DNA of 64,000 nucleotides, from contig SAXG01000015.1 in NCBI GenBank assembly GCA_012932865.1, forward strand, positions 62,001 through 126,000, in the 5' to 3' direction. Below are positions 22,193 through 34,309 of this stretch, one piece after another. Source of the stretch: Amylostereum areolatum (Eukaryota; Basidiomycota; Agaricomycetes; Russulales; Stereaceae). The translations under genes and the position numbers were made by a program. Position 1 is the first letter of the stretch; every line of letters starts with the position of its first letter. The notes under the pieces were generated by a model, which did no database searches, was not told where the DNA came from, and was given only the letters and a program-made list of their open reading frames with translations.

Positions 22193-23940
22193 TTAAGAAA
22201 AGGGGGTACCGTGCAATGACATCCACTTCTGCACCACCTTGGCCCAGTAGAGAGCCGGCCGTGCAGCGTCTGGTGACATTTTGCTGATGACCAGTCCCCT
22301 CCTCGCCCATGCGTCTACGATCAAGCTTCCCCAGAAAACCGTCCATGCTAATGCCCACACCCCGACCCATGACGCCCCCGACCTTCATTCCCGTCTTCTG
22401 CTGCCAAATGACCTCCAACATACATCCTACGCCCATCATCATGAAAAACAATGTGATAGCAGCGGGGTCTGTACCCAGACCCGCGCCCCACACGCCGAAA
22501 TCGTGCATGATCCCCGACACGAAGAATGCCCCGAGCAGACCTCCTGCGCGGCCGAACATTTTGGACGCGGGTTTCGCACCGCACACGACGAAGGCGCGTT
22601 TGAACACCTGGTGCCAACGCACTCCCCAGAAATCTGCGAGGCTCTCTGCGCGCCATGGCTCTTGGAAAAGAGGTGGCCATTGTTCCGGTTTTTGACCCAG
22701 AAGAACAATGCAGACGCAGGCAACGGCGTCGTATGTCGCTTGGAAAGAGCAGCATAACCCGAGTCCGCAGAGGAAGGTCATCGCGGCCACTTTGCCGTAG
22801 CGGAAGAGCGGAGGAAGTGTAGGGTCGAAGATGGTTCCGCCCGCAGGATGGGTGAGGTACTCGGAGGGGGACAGCGTCCACGATTGCTGGCCGAAAAGGA
22901 GGAAGTCGAAAAAGAACTGAATTTTGACGAAGGAAACGAAGTGATCCACATCAGGAAAAACCTCCCTTACTAAAATCAACAAATCCAGCAAATTAGCGCT
23001 AGTTAGAGGGGGACCTTCCTAAAGTGAACTAACGGGCTCTATTCTCACAAAACCCCGTACACATTTCGATGCACCGTCGTCGACATTGACCTCATATTTG
23101 CACTTCAAATACATAGTTGAGGCCAGAAGGGTGACAGGGACCTACGTTGACGTAGTGCCTTGCAGGTTGGCAGCGGGAACAGGGAATTAGGAAGGTCCCC
23201 CTCTAATTAGTAGATTTTTAGTAAGGGAGGTTTTTCCTGATGCAACGCAGACTTGGCCTTGCAACTGCCGTCGCCTGTGGTCTTTGGCGGGATGTATATA
23301 TTCTTCCCCCAGTTCCAGCCTATGCCTCGGGCGTTAAACGTTAGGTCGAACGCGTCCAAGACGACTGCTCTAAACTTGGCGACGGGATTATGAGGTGCAT
23401 TGGGGGGGAGGGTGGAGAATTCAATACGTTGAAAAACTCTCTCGGATGTTGCAAAGTCGGCAGCCCGTAACATAATGAAGGATAGGAACCACTAGAGCGT
23501 AGTAGTTAGAACGACATATGCAGATGCAGGGTGAGTTGGACATACACAAATGGCGAAGCTGTATATATTATATCCATCCTCGACAGGCATTGAGGGAGCA
23601 TACTCGTACTTGGTCGCCGCCCTCCATGCTAAAGCGGCCATCGGAACCAGAATGGCGAGTCGTATTTTTCGGGTATCGGGTAGCTGTACGAGGACGGCGA
23701 GGACATAAAACGCGCAAAGCACGGGGTAAAATTCGGTGAGGAAAATGCGTTGAGTAATGTGCACGCGTTCATCCGCGCGAGGGTACATGGATGAGAATGG
23801 CCAATATACATCCCCCACCGCTACGGCGTTGTCGATACTGAGGAGCAGTCAGTCAGGTTCGGATAGTAGAGGGAAACCGGAACATACAACGCCGAGAGAT
23901 TGAACGTATGAGGGCCAGGTATGTATTGGCCTTTTGACAT
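22193..23940 (-). pseudogene. Wax-synthase-like MBOAT acyltransferase 1, split by a MITE
   Basis: Membrane-bound O-acyltransferase of the wax-synthase type (acyl-CoA plus alcohol/sterol to ester, ER membrane). Exons are 23888-23940, 23546-23837 and 22193-23491; the second is 292 nt, exactly as in copy 3. Motifs are HPAGGTIFDPTLPP, FWGVRWHQ and SGIMHD with the catalytic His. Exon 3 is interrupted at 22952-23239 by an inverted-repeat element that brings a stop. Removing it with one AT copy restores ..KSALH-VDHFVSF.. in frame. A second break, an extra c in the run 22360-22363, shifts the frame before the last TM segment; the other frame then reads TVFWGSLIVDAWARRG to TAA at 22193. Intact length would be about 450 residues. 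Confidence 0.82.
22952..23239. mobile_element. 288-bp MITE inside wax-synthase copy 1
   Basis: The ends are CAGGAAAAACCTCCCTTACT and its inverted copy. A second inner inverted block (ttagagggggaccttcct) extends the arms to about 70 nt, with small differences. The flanking dinucleotide at is present on both sides (22950-22951 and 23240-23241). Excision with one copy rebuilds the host reading frame exactly, which defines the borders. Confidence 0.85.
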
Positions 23941-24875
23941 GCTGTCCACTGTCTTGATGAAAGCGGATGTGGGATGGTACGGATAAGACTCTGCCAAGGG
24001 CCAGGTATATCAAGGTGGAATATATAGGCGCAGTTGTTTGCGTCTTGCCTGGAAGGGCCAGATACGGAATTGAACGGGAGCTCGGGGCCCTCAAGCATGG
24101 TACGCATTCCATACCGAGACAAGTACGTCCATGATCGTCTCCACCACAAGCGACGAAGAGTGGTGCCGGTTAGTATGGTAGCCTCCAGGTTGAAATCTAC
24201 TGTGCCACGACCTCACCTACGATCATTCAGTGAGGTATGTTTGTCACTGAAGGCGTGGACGCACATAGAACATTAAGTACGGGCCACGGTTGCAGCTGTA
24301 TGTGCGATGATTGAACGTCGGTCAAAAACCAAGGTGGCTCACGGAGCCGAAGGACAAAATATGGCACGGGAAGGAGGGACAAGGGAATCACGAGCTATGA
24401 CGTTCCAGTTCCATGGATTGCACCGACCTCCATGTCGATGTTATAATGATGTGGGCGTCGCAAGCAAGGAAGACATGAATGTATGTAGCAGGAAGCAATG
24501 TTTTGTTTGTGGAATTGTCGACGCTCTGATCCCTGCTCGTGTGTGGCTATGTCCCCGTAATCAGCGTATAGCGACACCGTTGATAATGGAAATACTATGG
24601 CAAGGACACAGGATTAAGATAATATAGGTGAATACTTACAGTAGCTCTGATTTGAGCACGCGTCAAAGCATTACCGTCTTCCCGTCTTCGTATACCCCTT
24701 CGCGCCTCACGAGTTCCGGGGTTCAACTGGCCTTCACTTCACCGTCCTCCAGGCTTCCGGAAGAGAATTCACATAAGCATGCAACACAAGGCCAGCCTCT
24801 TCCGATTGTGAAGGCTGTCTGCTAAGAACGCATGTCGCATTAGTACATGGGCCCGTGCACATAAAGACTTCTTGC
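23941..24875. other. Intergenic between wax-synthase copies 1 and 2
   Basis: No gene recognised; presumably the promoter of copy 1 and the 3' flank of copy 2. Confidence 0.4.
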
Positions 24876-26188
24876 CTATGTCAGCGCTCCCCTCACTAGG
24901 TCCAACAGCATTTTCCCCGGTCTCCATGTCTCTGGAAAAATATCGCTCGCAACCAGCCCACGCCGCGCCCACGCATCAACCATGAGGTTACCCCAGAACA
25001 ATGTCCACGACATGGTCCAAACCCACCCCGACAAACCTCCCACAGGTCGCCCCGTCCACTGCCCCCAACCCGCTTCTAAGACCGTGCCCACGCCTCCCGC
25101 CAGGAAAAATCCACTGACGCTCCTAAATTCGCACCCATGACCCATGGCCCACATCCCTCCATCATGCAAAATCGCCGACGCAGCGAACGCGCCCATCACA
25201 GCTCCCGGTGTACCCAGGAGCTTTTGTCCTGGAACAGCACCGACGGCGATGAATATAGGGCGGAAGAGTTGATGCCAGCCTTTGCCCCAAAAGCGTGTGA
25301 CGGATGTAGAGAACCAGGGATCGTGGAAGAGAGTCTGCCAACGCCAGGCTGGCTGTCGCAAGGCAAGGCGGGCTGGGACCACGATGGAGAGGTACATTGC
25401 ATTGATACCACCGAAAATGACTAAGGCGCTGAGTATGGTGACTATGGATGATCTCGTGTAGCGTGCAAGAGGAGGAAGGAAAGGGTCGAATATTGTGCCC
25501 CCGTCAGGGTCATTGACGCCGGGTACGAGTAGTTGGATGGAATAATGCGCTGCGTCGAGAATGACGAGGGCGGACAGGAGGTGGAGACATTGGGCGGCGA
25601 TTGAAGGCGTGTTGAGGCGAGCCTCGGCAGCAGGAAAAGGACGACGCGTCCACGACCAGCCTTGTCCTCGTTGGTTGAGCATGAGCTCGAGAGCGTCCAC
25701 TGGAACCGTTGTAATCCTACGCGGACGTTCCAACAAAGGCGTATCCTCCCCTTCTTGAGGCAGGTCGTATTTCCTGTAATGACCCGGTACGAACGTCCAC
25801 TGTATTGATCGTGCTGCCAATACCAAAACCGCAATCTATATACTCGTCAAAATCACCTACTACGTGGCAGAAGGAAGGGGCGACGTACAGCGTAACCAAA
25901 ATTGAAATGCCTCAGCCGTTCCGGTCGAAACCCCCAGCCAGTTAATTGGGGCGACATCGCTAGAGCAAAGTCCGAGTTGACGATCGCGTGCCATGCGAGG
26001 AAGATAGTGAAGGGGAGTAAGGAAAGTCTCAGTGTACGGGTTCCAGGGATAAGCACGAGGACGGCATGAATATAGACGACAAGGACGTAGGGTGCAATGT
26101 CGAGGAGGGTCGTCGGCGGTCGGAGGCTTGCGTCGGGAAGCTCGGGCAGGAATTGCCTGACCACGCCGGGAAGGGATGTGGGCTTCAT
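24876..26188 (-). CDS. Wax-synthase-like MBOAT acyltransferase 2
   Basis: Second member of the tandem family, intact. Exons 25889-26188 and 24876-25835 join phase 0 across gtacgt..tatag (53 nt) to give about 419 residues, with multiple hydrophobic spans. The conserved DGGTIFDPFLPPL block, FWGKGWHQ and the SAILHDGG motif with the active-site His are present. The 3' exon is 960 nt, the same as in copy 3. An upstream in-frame ATG at 26278 would add 30 residues; 26188 was chosen because the hydrophobic N-terminus follows it, but a further 5' exon as in copies 1 and 3 is possible. The sequence is the most diverged of the three. Confidence 0.85.
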
Positions 26189-26792
26189 GAAGAAACGGTG
26201 TGGACAGATGGCCAGACACCGAGGATCTTGAACTTGTAAAGGTTTTATTGACGAAAGTGTCTCGTCTGTTGATGTCAAAGGGTGTCAGTAGGACACAGCG
26301 GGTACACCAAAGACAACTACATACCTCACGATGTTTTGAAGGCCGCCCTCAGCCGCCCTCGCTCTACCACAAATGATTCACCGCCACTCGATGCACCGCA
26401 GGTCCGCAAAAGAGATCGAATTGAATATGGCCACAATACGGTTGCAGGCGTTGACGCTCGCCTCGGGGGTGCGGCGATGACGGTTCAATGTGACGTACAA
26501 CGCGACCATTGGGGCGGATGCACGGATCGTGGGTGGCCGCTCTCTGTGGAGACGGTACTGTACATGAGGAATTCGAGATCGCCACTGACAAGTCTACGCG
26601 GCGGCGAGGATATCGTAGAGATGAAGGAGAAATTATGCTTCGAGAATTCAACGTCGTGGTGATACAAATAGGGTTCGTATATGTACATCCGCGGTCCGCG
26701 GGTACTTGCCATAACTCCAGCTCAAACACGTCGCCCTAGACCGATGAAATACACGTACGAGAATGGACTCTGTCGGTATCTACTCTAAGTGA
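26189..26792. other. Intergenic between wax-synthase copies 2 and 3
   Basis: Short ORFs only; likely the promoter of copy 2 and the 3' flank of copy 3. Confidence 0.4.
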
Positions 26793-28284
26793 CTAGACCT
26801 TGGTCATGTACATCGAAGGCCGCCAGACGTCTGAAGTCAACGGTCCCATACCGAACCCCCTCCTCGTCCACGCATCCACCAGAAAACGTCCCCAGAAGAA
26901 ACTCCACATCAGCATCCAAATCCACCCCAACCACCCCTTCACCGTGCGCCCCGTAATCCTTGCCCACCACGCCTCGAGCACGCATCCCACGCCCATCATC
27001 ACATAGAAGAGCGTAACGCTCTCCGGCTCTGCACCAAGGCCTAGACCCCAGAGTTGAACGTCGTGCATGACTCCCGACAAAAAAAATGCTCCGAGGACCC
27101 CGCCTACACGCCCGAAGAGCTGGGACACGGGCTTCGCTCCGCAAACGACGAACAAACGCTTGTACGTCTGGTGCCAGCGTGCGCCCCAAAACTCCGAGAT
27201 GCTACCTGCCCGCCAGGGCTCTTGAAACAGAGGTGGCCACTGTTCCCGGTCCTGGCCGAATAATACGATCCCAACACATGCGCTCGTGGCGAAGAAGACG
27301 CGCATAAGGGCGTACAGTGATACGAGGCAGACAAACGTGATTATTATGGCTTTGATTTCGCGCTGGACGGGTGGGAGTGTAGGATCGAAAATGGAGGTCC
27401 CGGCGGGGTGTGAGACGCGTCCTGGGGCTGGAGCAATGCCTAGGGTTTGCCGTATATGGATCATCAAATCCAGTAGCATGGCCATCTTGATAGCATCCTT
27501 GACGTGCCGAAAAACGGAGGGTGCGGGAGTACTTCCTGGGTCTACGGGGGGAACATACGTCCCTCTGCCCCAGTACCACCCGATTCCTCGCCAGTTGAGA
27601 ATCAAGTCGAACCCGTTGAGTAATGCTCCCTTCACTTGAGTGACGAGGTTGTCCGGCGCATCAGGGGGAAGTTGCGAGAACCGCACACGTTGAAACGTAT
27701 TCTTGGACACGGCCAATTCAATGGCGCGGAGGGCGATAATGAAAGTAAAGTGCTATGAAGTAGAACGGCGTTCATCAGTCCGAGAGAACAACACGCTTAG
27801 ACACGAAGGTTACTTGCCACAAACTGAGAGCTGTTGGCGTTGTAGACATCTGCTGGGGAGGGAGGATAGCAGTACTGCGTGCCAATCCTCCATGCCACCA
27901 CGAGGACTGGAGGTAGTACTGCTAGACGAAGCTTTCGAGTGTTGGGAAGTTGGACGAGGACAGCGAGTCCATAATACGCCAGGAAAAGCGGAAGTAAATC
28001 TGCGACGATGATTTCGTGGGTGAAGGGCTTGCGTGAATCTCCTCTGGGAAGAATGTCGGCGAAGACAGAGAATGAGGCGTTCCACGACGGCAAGTCAAAT
28101 GGATGCTGGAAACTGTGAGAGAAATTAGTGGGCATCCAGGAGACAAAGGAGTGTGGATGTCGCACGGATTGAAAGTAGTGCTCAAAGCAAAGTCCTCGGA
28201 GTTTTTCATTGGAGGCTTTCGCTTGAGAACTTCGGCGGGATTATTATCGAGAACGAGAGGTAGGGTGGAGAAAAGTGTGTCCAT
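26793..28284 (-). CDS. Wax-synthase-like MBOAT acyltransferase 3
   Basis: The best preserved copy. Exons are 28166-28284 (MDTLFSTLPLVLD..), 27821-28112 (292 nt) and 26793-27752 (960 nt), total about 456 residues. The first intron is gtgcgac..cacag with phase 2. The second needs the donor TTT|gtggca, because the stronger-looking gtaacc 5 nt on is out of phase. Motifs are HPAGTSIFDPTLPP, FWGARWHQ and SGVMHD. Several TM helices are visible (e.g. LFLAYYGLAVLVQL). It probably esterifies fatty alcohols or sterol-like alcohols, or acts in secondary-metabolite acylation; the substrate is not deducible. Copies 1-3 share gene structure, so they arose by tandem duplication. Confidence 0.9.
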
Positions 28285-29430
28285 GAGATTGCTATCTATC
28301 AGTTTATAGGCCGATTCAAGCGCCCAGGCTGTTCGCGACCCGTTATTTAGGGATGGACAGAGTCACAGAAGTAAACATCCACATACCTGGATTTTCGTCC
28401 CCACGGAGTCCGGCGCGAGGATGCAACAAATGGATACACCATTTGGAATGTTCACGAGCCTGCAACCCAGTCCGAGCCAAACGTCGACCATATCGACAAG
28501 AAACGTTGGTGATACCATTGGTATCCACAAGGTGCATCGTATTACCGCGGGACAGATAGGTCGGACCAGGAAATGTTTTGTCTCTGCGTGCAGGACACCC
28601 ACAGGATGAATGGAGTATGGATGCATGAGTGGTGAAGGGACCGAGTCACCGAATCGATGGAGGTATTATAGTTGCTGTGCATTTCTATGGAGGTTGACTG
28701 GTGTGACACTGCTGTCTGCTGTGGGGAACGAGTGCGGGTCTGAATGTCGAGGTTTGCATTCAATCGCGGTTCATGAAGAATGTGAGATATCGCGGGAACA
28801 TTGGAGAGGCACCAGATCCAACACAGGTACCGAGGCGTTGACTGGTTCTACGTCGAAATGTGCTGCACAAGCCGGTATAAGATACGAGCGGGATGCATCG
28901 CTGCCAAAGTTACGTACCGGAAAACAGCAGAAAAACTCAAAGGCTATGGATTTCACTTCGAGCCAGACTTGTCCTGCATCCTAAAGCGAGGATGGCGGAT
29001 CCAATGTGAACAAATCGTCAGGTGGAAAGTTGGAGGAAGGTAGTCTCCGCGAGTTGTGGGTCGGAGGGCGAGAGGGCATAAGATGGAAAAACAGAGGTCA
29101 AGCAGTGACAGAAAAGACTGATGCTTTGAGCTTCGAGCTTGATCATGCACGAAGTGGCCTGGGTAGGTCACCTAGGTGCACAAAACAAGCGCCCAGCATA
29201 GGACTCACGAGTCACGAACTAAGGCTGAAGCGCCAAGGCACGTGATGATCGCGTTGCGTATGTTCAGGTATGTTTTTCAACTTCTCATCCCTTCATCTAG
29301 TGGACTTAGTCTCGGATTCAGACGTTAGGCCTTAGGACTCGAACCGAGCGCGCAAAGTACGAGTACGAAGTTTCGTCGTGCTTTCTGTGCCCCGGGATCC
29401 CGGACCGCCGTTCCCCGCGGCATATCCTTC
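28285..29430. other. Intergenic upstream of wax-synthase copy 3
   Basis: No supported gene; short ORFs on both strands without conserved motifs. Confidence 0.4.
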
Positions 29431-29432
29431 TC

Positions 29433-29777
29433 ACCACACACAGGACCCGTGAAGCTCCTGTGGATGTTTGTCCGGCGAACTTCCCGATTTTCGGTCAAAA
29501 AATGCACTTTTTTAGGCCCCAAAAATGCACTTTCGGCTAAGACTCGGCCCTGTTCCTGAAGCACGTGCCGTTTTTCCGCCGTCTCCAGCTCAGGACCAAG
29601 CTTTTTGGCATTAAAAGTTGGCCCAGACGGCCTCAAAAATGCACTTTTTTGACAAGGATATCCAGATTTTGGCTCAAAAAATGCACTTTCTGGGGAGCGA
29701 TTTCGACAAATTTTGCCTCAAAAAATGCACTTTGGCGGACACACATCTGCAGGAGCTTCACGGGTCCTCCACACACC
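29433..29777. mobile_element. MITE-like element with internal caaaaaatgcacttt repeats
   Basis: Inverted arms, ggacccgtgaagctcctg at 29443-29460 and its complement ending at 29767, extend with mismatches on both sides. The interior contains five copies of the word caaaaa(a)tgcacttt at irregular spacing. No gene inside. No clear target duplication. Confidence 0.7.
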
Positions 29778-29965
29778 GTATCCCTTCCTCCGATGACGTC
29801 TGGGTACGAGACTATAGTGGAATCATGACTCATATGTACGAGGGAAGTTCGAACTTCTTACATGCCTGAAGGAGCGTACGTCAGTGCCAGAGTCCTGGTA
29901 ATACTGAGATTCAAAGCATACCCCAACCACCCTTTTCTTTGGCCAGTAATGATATGAGGCTCTTC

Positions 29966-31575
29966 TCACAAGAATATGGTAGGCAGGGCAACGTTCAGAG
30001 CGAAGTTTCGGCCCACCTTCAACAGGCCAAGCAGCCTCGGGACGTACGCGAGGACAGGCGGTGGAGGGCTCGCACTCGACGGTTTGGTTGGGTCGATAGG
30101 CATGGAGTGGAATGCAATGGGCCCAATCGGAGGTAACCACGGGTATTGCCAACGAACATAGCCTTCGTAGGTTTGGAGGAGTACCCTTAATGGTAAAACC
30201 TAAATAGAGAAAGCATCCAGAATCGATGATGATCATAAGCAAAAGAACGTTCGGCTCGGGCCCGTAAAAGGAAAGAACGTACTAGGAGCTCTTTAAGCAA
30301 CCGGGCCACACCACGGAGATACATTGTAATCATGATGAATGGCAGATTGAAGAGGGACGTCGGACGAGTAGGAGGGCCGAAATCTGTCGTTAACCAATTC
30401 GATCCCGACCCTCCCGGGACAGCAGTGCCTACAGGATTGCCGCTGCCGAGAAGCGCGCCGAGGTCGTTGAGATTTCCTAAATGATCTCCAAGGCCACCAA
30501 GACCGTTCAGGAGATTTGGACAGGCCGTTGCTCCACCTAAAGGATTTGGCACGTTACCCAAGGCATTTGGCAACCCTCCAAGAGGGATCGGGACTCCACC
30601 TAGAGGATTCGGTATCCCGCCCTGAATATTGGGGACTCCTCCAAAAGACATCGGTATTCCGCCGAGTGGATTGGTTATCCCGCTCAGTGGGTTGGATAAT
30701 CCATTCGGTGGGTTTGCATCCTCTGATGGCGGATTCTGAGCTCCGCTGAGGAGGTTCGCGCCGAATGAGTTTGTTAGACCACTAAGTGGGCTCGGTATAG
30801 CACCCAGAGGGTTCGGAAGTCCAAGGGGGTTCGGGAGTCTTCCTAGATGATTTGCGGGTAAATTGGCCGCCGCCCCGCTGGGGGTATCCTATACACACAC
30901 GGATTGGCCAAAACCAACTCTAGCACGGGTATAAGTGCATGCATAGATACCTACCACTGCTTCATTTGCCGGACCAGCGCTCTGCCCAGGACCGGCGCCG
31001 AGGAGGCCCAGCGGGTTTGCGACCGAGGGGATGATCTTGGGGGCAGCATTGAACGGAGCATCGCCATCATATTTGGGAGGCTGCACCATCCCGTCGAGAG
31101 AATGTGCCAAGGATGACAGGCTGCTGAAGGGGTTGAAAGGTGTCGAAGGATGCTAGAGTCCATATCGGAGACTGATTCCACTCTTAAAAGCTGAAATCAA
31201 AGACACACCTTTTCTTTCGGTTCAGTGGACTCTCCTTCACCGGGAACGATGTTCAGATCGTGTGGATCGGGAGGTTGCGATCCTGCTTGGAGAGCTGTTG
31301 GCGCGGTTGCAGACGACTAGGATGGGTCCATGAGCGAGTTGTTCGCAGAGCCGGATACAGGGAATGCTTACAGTGGAAAGCGCTGGTGTGGGCGGCGCAG
31401 ACGCATGAGGCGAAATAATTGGGTTGAGGTCCGCACCCCAGTTGGGTGATTTGACTTTGGTTGTAGAGGCCTTCGAAAGGATGGGGTGAGTCGCGGGGAA
31501 GGCTGGGATGAAGATCGAACTTGCAGTGGTCGTCACAACGGCCGGGGTGGATGGCGACGACTTGAGGGAATTCAT
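29966..31575 (-). CDS. Unknown membrane protein with NPLGG repeats (family copy 1)
   Basis: Five exons (31372-31575, 31209-31316, 30955-31152, 30283-30888, 29966-30199) join in phase 0 throughout to 449 residues. The N-terminal half is Pro/Ser/Thr-rich. The middle has about a dozen degenerate repeats of the kind G-[ILV]-P-N-P-L-G-G (residues ~190-300). A hydrophobic segment FNLPFIMITMYLRG follows. The last exon starts VLPLRVLLQTYEGYVRW and is hydrophobic and Pro-rich. Two neighbours (ends at 32240 and 34310) share the segment-plus-VLPL exon layout. No known domain is recognised. Composition suggests a membrane-anchored protein with a disordered Gly/Pro-rich region. Confidence 0.75.
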
Positions 31576-32239
31576 GGTGGAGACCGATGCTCCCGTGAAA
31601 ATTGTGATACGGCCTTTTATACACTGTGAGGGAAAATTCGGGGTCGCGGGCCATCTGGAAAAAATGTCCCCTTATAAGCATCGTGCCGAAAAGTCGCAAT
31701 TGGAACGCATACATTGATCTGTAGCCGAAGTTGCGGCTGAGCCACAACTTCATTAGTGTATTCGAAGCGAAGCGAATAGATGGAAAGAAGGGCTTGTAAA
31801 TTGTTTAGGGAAGGGGAACCGTGAGTGATACATTCTGGGCAAAAGTGGTAGCGTGTCGATATCAACGCATATGATGAGCCAACTTCACTCAATGAACTAT
31901 TTCTTTGTTATTCCCGTATCCGTGAGCAATACATGGATATGACAAGCGTTGTTGAATCCAAACCACAGCCTACGCAAACCGGCCGATCTACACAAACACC
32001 GCACCCAAATTGTCTTATGATCTGGAAGGCTGCGCTCTCAATGCTCAGCGTCGATTTCCATAACCGAACGAAAGGACCGTCTGTTCATATTGACGTCAGT
32101 ATACTTCGTCAGGAGTGAGGGAGAACACTGATCGCACGTTCAACAACCTAAATACCCGGTATATCAGGGTCCAGACGAAACTGGGAACATTGAAAGGTAA
32201 TAACTTGGTTATCGCATCGATTGGATCGGCCATTATTTT

Positions 32240-33463
32240 CTAGAGAAAGGTGAGTACAGATGACCGAGCGGCATGGTAGAGGATACACCGCCAACATACA
32301 GAGCCCTTGGAGACTTCCTTAAGCACGGTCACAGGCAGGATCTACACGCACAAGAAATGCGGCTGAGCATTAGAATTTGGCCATAGAGGAAACGAGCACA
32401 CCAAGAAGTTCCTGAACAACAAGGCGATGCTTCCAAGGTACATCGATACCAAGATATAAGGCAAGTTGAAGAAGGTTGTCTTCTGCTTGGGGGGTCCCGA
32501 CAGTAGGGAGTGCACGCGCTCGTCGAGACGACGAATGGGATTGAAAACGCGAGGCGAGAGACCTTGTTTCCTAACTAAAACCCAATTTTAGCTGCTGTGC
32601 CATGTGCTAGTGTGCACGACTTGCCTCGGATGCCTCATTGATGATTTCCTGCTTAAACATGTCTTGAGGAACTGGTACGACGGAGAAAGGGCTCGTGGTA
32701 AAGGTTGTTCGATGTTGAACGTTGCAGTGATGTCCTCTTGAGACGGTTGGAAGGCGACTGGACTCCGCTTGAGGGGAACTGATGGATGGGGTGCTCTTTT
32801 AACTGGCCGTCCTGGGAGACTTCGCGCCAAAAAAAACCATCCTCCTTGCACAGGTCCGCAAATTGTTCTTACCCATTCTGGATGGCACACGAATCACCGC
32901 GTGTCAAAGGCCGCGGTATGGTGCACAATGCGCACATCCGCGGGCGGAGGGGAGGAGTAGAAAGAACATGTAGTTGTTGTTCCGGCGGTTGTATTGACGG
33001 CTTGACAGGTATGGCAGATCGGGCCCGCCGCCACCGTATCGTAGGCGTTCACGGCGCTTTAGCACCAGGGGGTGAGTTTATCTTTAAAGAATGAAAAGGA
33101 GCTTGAAGGTGGAACTCTTGTCGGTCGCCTTGTGTTCTGCTTGAAGGCCAGATGGGGTCCGTGGCCGATGCGATTGGCTGTAAGACGGTAGGAGTAACAA
33201 GCACTGCGCAAGTAAGGTCAGATCAGATTGATGATGAGCGGTTGAAATGCATACATACATGTCAAATGTAGTGAAGATCGCTTGGAGATGCGAAGAATTG
33301 AAGTTTCATCCATGCCTGCGACCGAGCGATATTTCGTATGACAGAATCGGGTCGGTGGAGCATGGGCACCTCGAGGCTGAGGGGATCGAATGTTGGCGTA
33401 AGGAGTGACCGGTGTGAGGTGTAGTAATGGATCGTGAAGTGACGGCTCCGGAGTTGCACACAT
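32240..33463 (-). CDS. Relative of the NPLGG-repeat protein (family copy 2)
   Basis: The 3' end is well resolved. Exon 32402-32574 encodes FFNLPYILVSMYLGSIALLF, closely like the LFNLPFIMITMYLRG segment of copy 1. A gtgtgc..tgtag intron then leads to exon 32240-32341 (ILPVTVLKEVSKGS..), the counterpart of VLPLRVLLQ in copy 1. Exon ~32770-32621 (..FKQEIINEASEA) joins across gtcgtg..ttttag in phase 1. A likely first exon begins at ATG 33463 (MCATPEPSLHDPLL..) and ends at gtatgt near 33250; exons between are unresolved. It lacks the NPLGG repeats seen in copy 1. Function unknown. Confidence 0.6.
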
Positions 33464-33486
33464 GTTGAAGCGAATAGGATAGGATT

Positions 33487-33973
33487 TCACGCAGGTGTCG
33501 ACGAGGGCGGTTTGACAGCAGACAACGAAAGAGGGTCCACAGGCGGGTCCTCGGGGGGTGGATACATACGCCGAAGGTGTCGGTACTTTCTCAGCTGGTA
33601 TAGGGCCAGCGTTTCTTGAGAGCAGTGTATACCGAATAAGAAGAATGGTCGAAGGAAAGAGGCGGAACGCGCACCGTTCTTGATGTACTCTCCAAGCTTG
33701 ATGGCCTTCTCGATTTCCGCGGGATCCGTCAGGGTTTTGTTCCCTACCGGAACACAGGATAAGAGGGAGATAACGCAGAGCTGGTAGGTGTACACACTTT
33801 CGAACAGACGACGCATGCGACCATGAAAGTCGTATCTACGATCAGACTTTGTTGAGACCAAGATAACGACTCAGTAAGCGGGAAACGCACGCAGGGTCGG
33901 GGTAATCACGTCCGATACGATGAAGATCTTTGTAGAGTGCAATGACACGATGACGAGTGACCGGACTCGACAT
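33487..33973 (-). CDS. LYR-motif protein, ETFRF1 (LYRM5)-like
   Basis: Small mitochondrial LYR protein resembling ETFRF1/LYRM5, which acts on electron-transfer flavoprotein and belongs to the Complex1_LYR family that binds acyl-carrier protein. Exons 33891-33973, 33798-33835, 33675-33743 and 33487-33614 join in phases 2, 1 and 1 into 105 residues. Hallmarks are ALYKDLHRIGRDYP near the N-terminus, EIEKAIKLGEYIKNE in the centre and ALYQLRKYRHLRRMYPP near the C-terminus. The tail is Pro-rich. Three introns in 105 codons, one exon only 38 nt. No frame break. Confidence 0.88.
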
Positions 33974-34309
33974 GGCTGGGGAAACAGGAATATGGAGGCT
34001 AATCGGAAGCGAGACTGCTGCTGTGGCTACTACTTGGCTATACTAGGCCACCGCGTGCATTGGTTCTGCCCCGCTTTGCAACACGGTCGCGTTCATGTAC
34101 GTGTTCATGGTCACTCAATGCATTCAATCACTACATTTTTCCCACACGAGCACGTATAATGATATGCGGTTGTTGGGAGCAGGAAACATGAGGTAATATT
34201 AGGTAGCACGGGCAAAAATCAAGATGAACTGTCAGAGGAAATTCCCAACGGTGAGCGTGTGAGAGGCATTGACTACGAAGGGCTAACAATCAAGAGAACG
34301 CACTTCCAT

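Noticed and set aside
29434..29767. Possible CRISPR-like array because of repeated 15-nt words
   Set aside because: Spacing is irregular, words sit inside inverted arms, and the genome is fungal; a MITE fits better.
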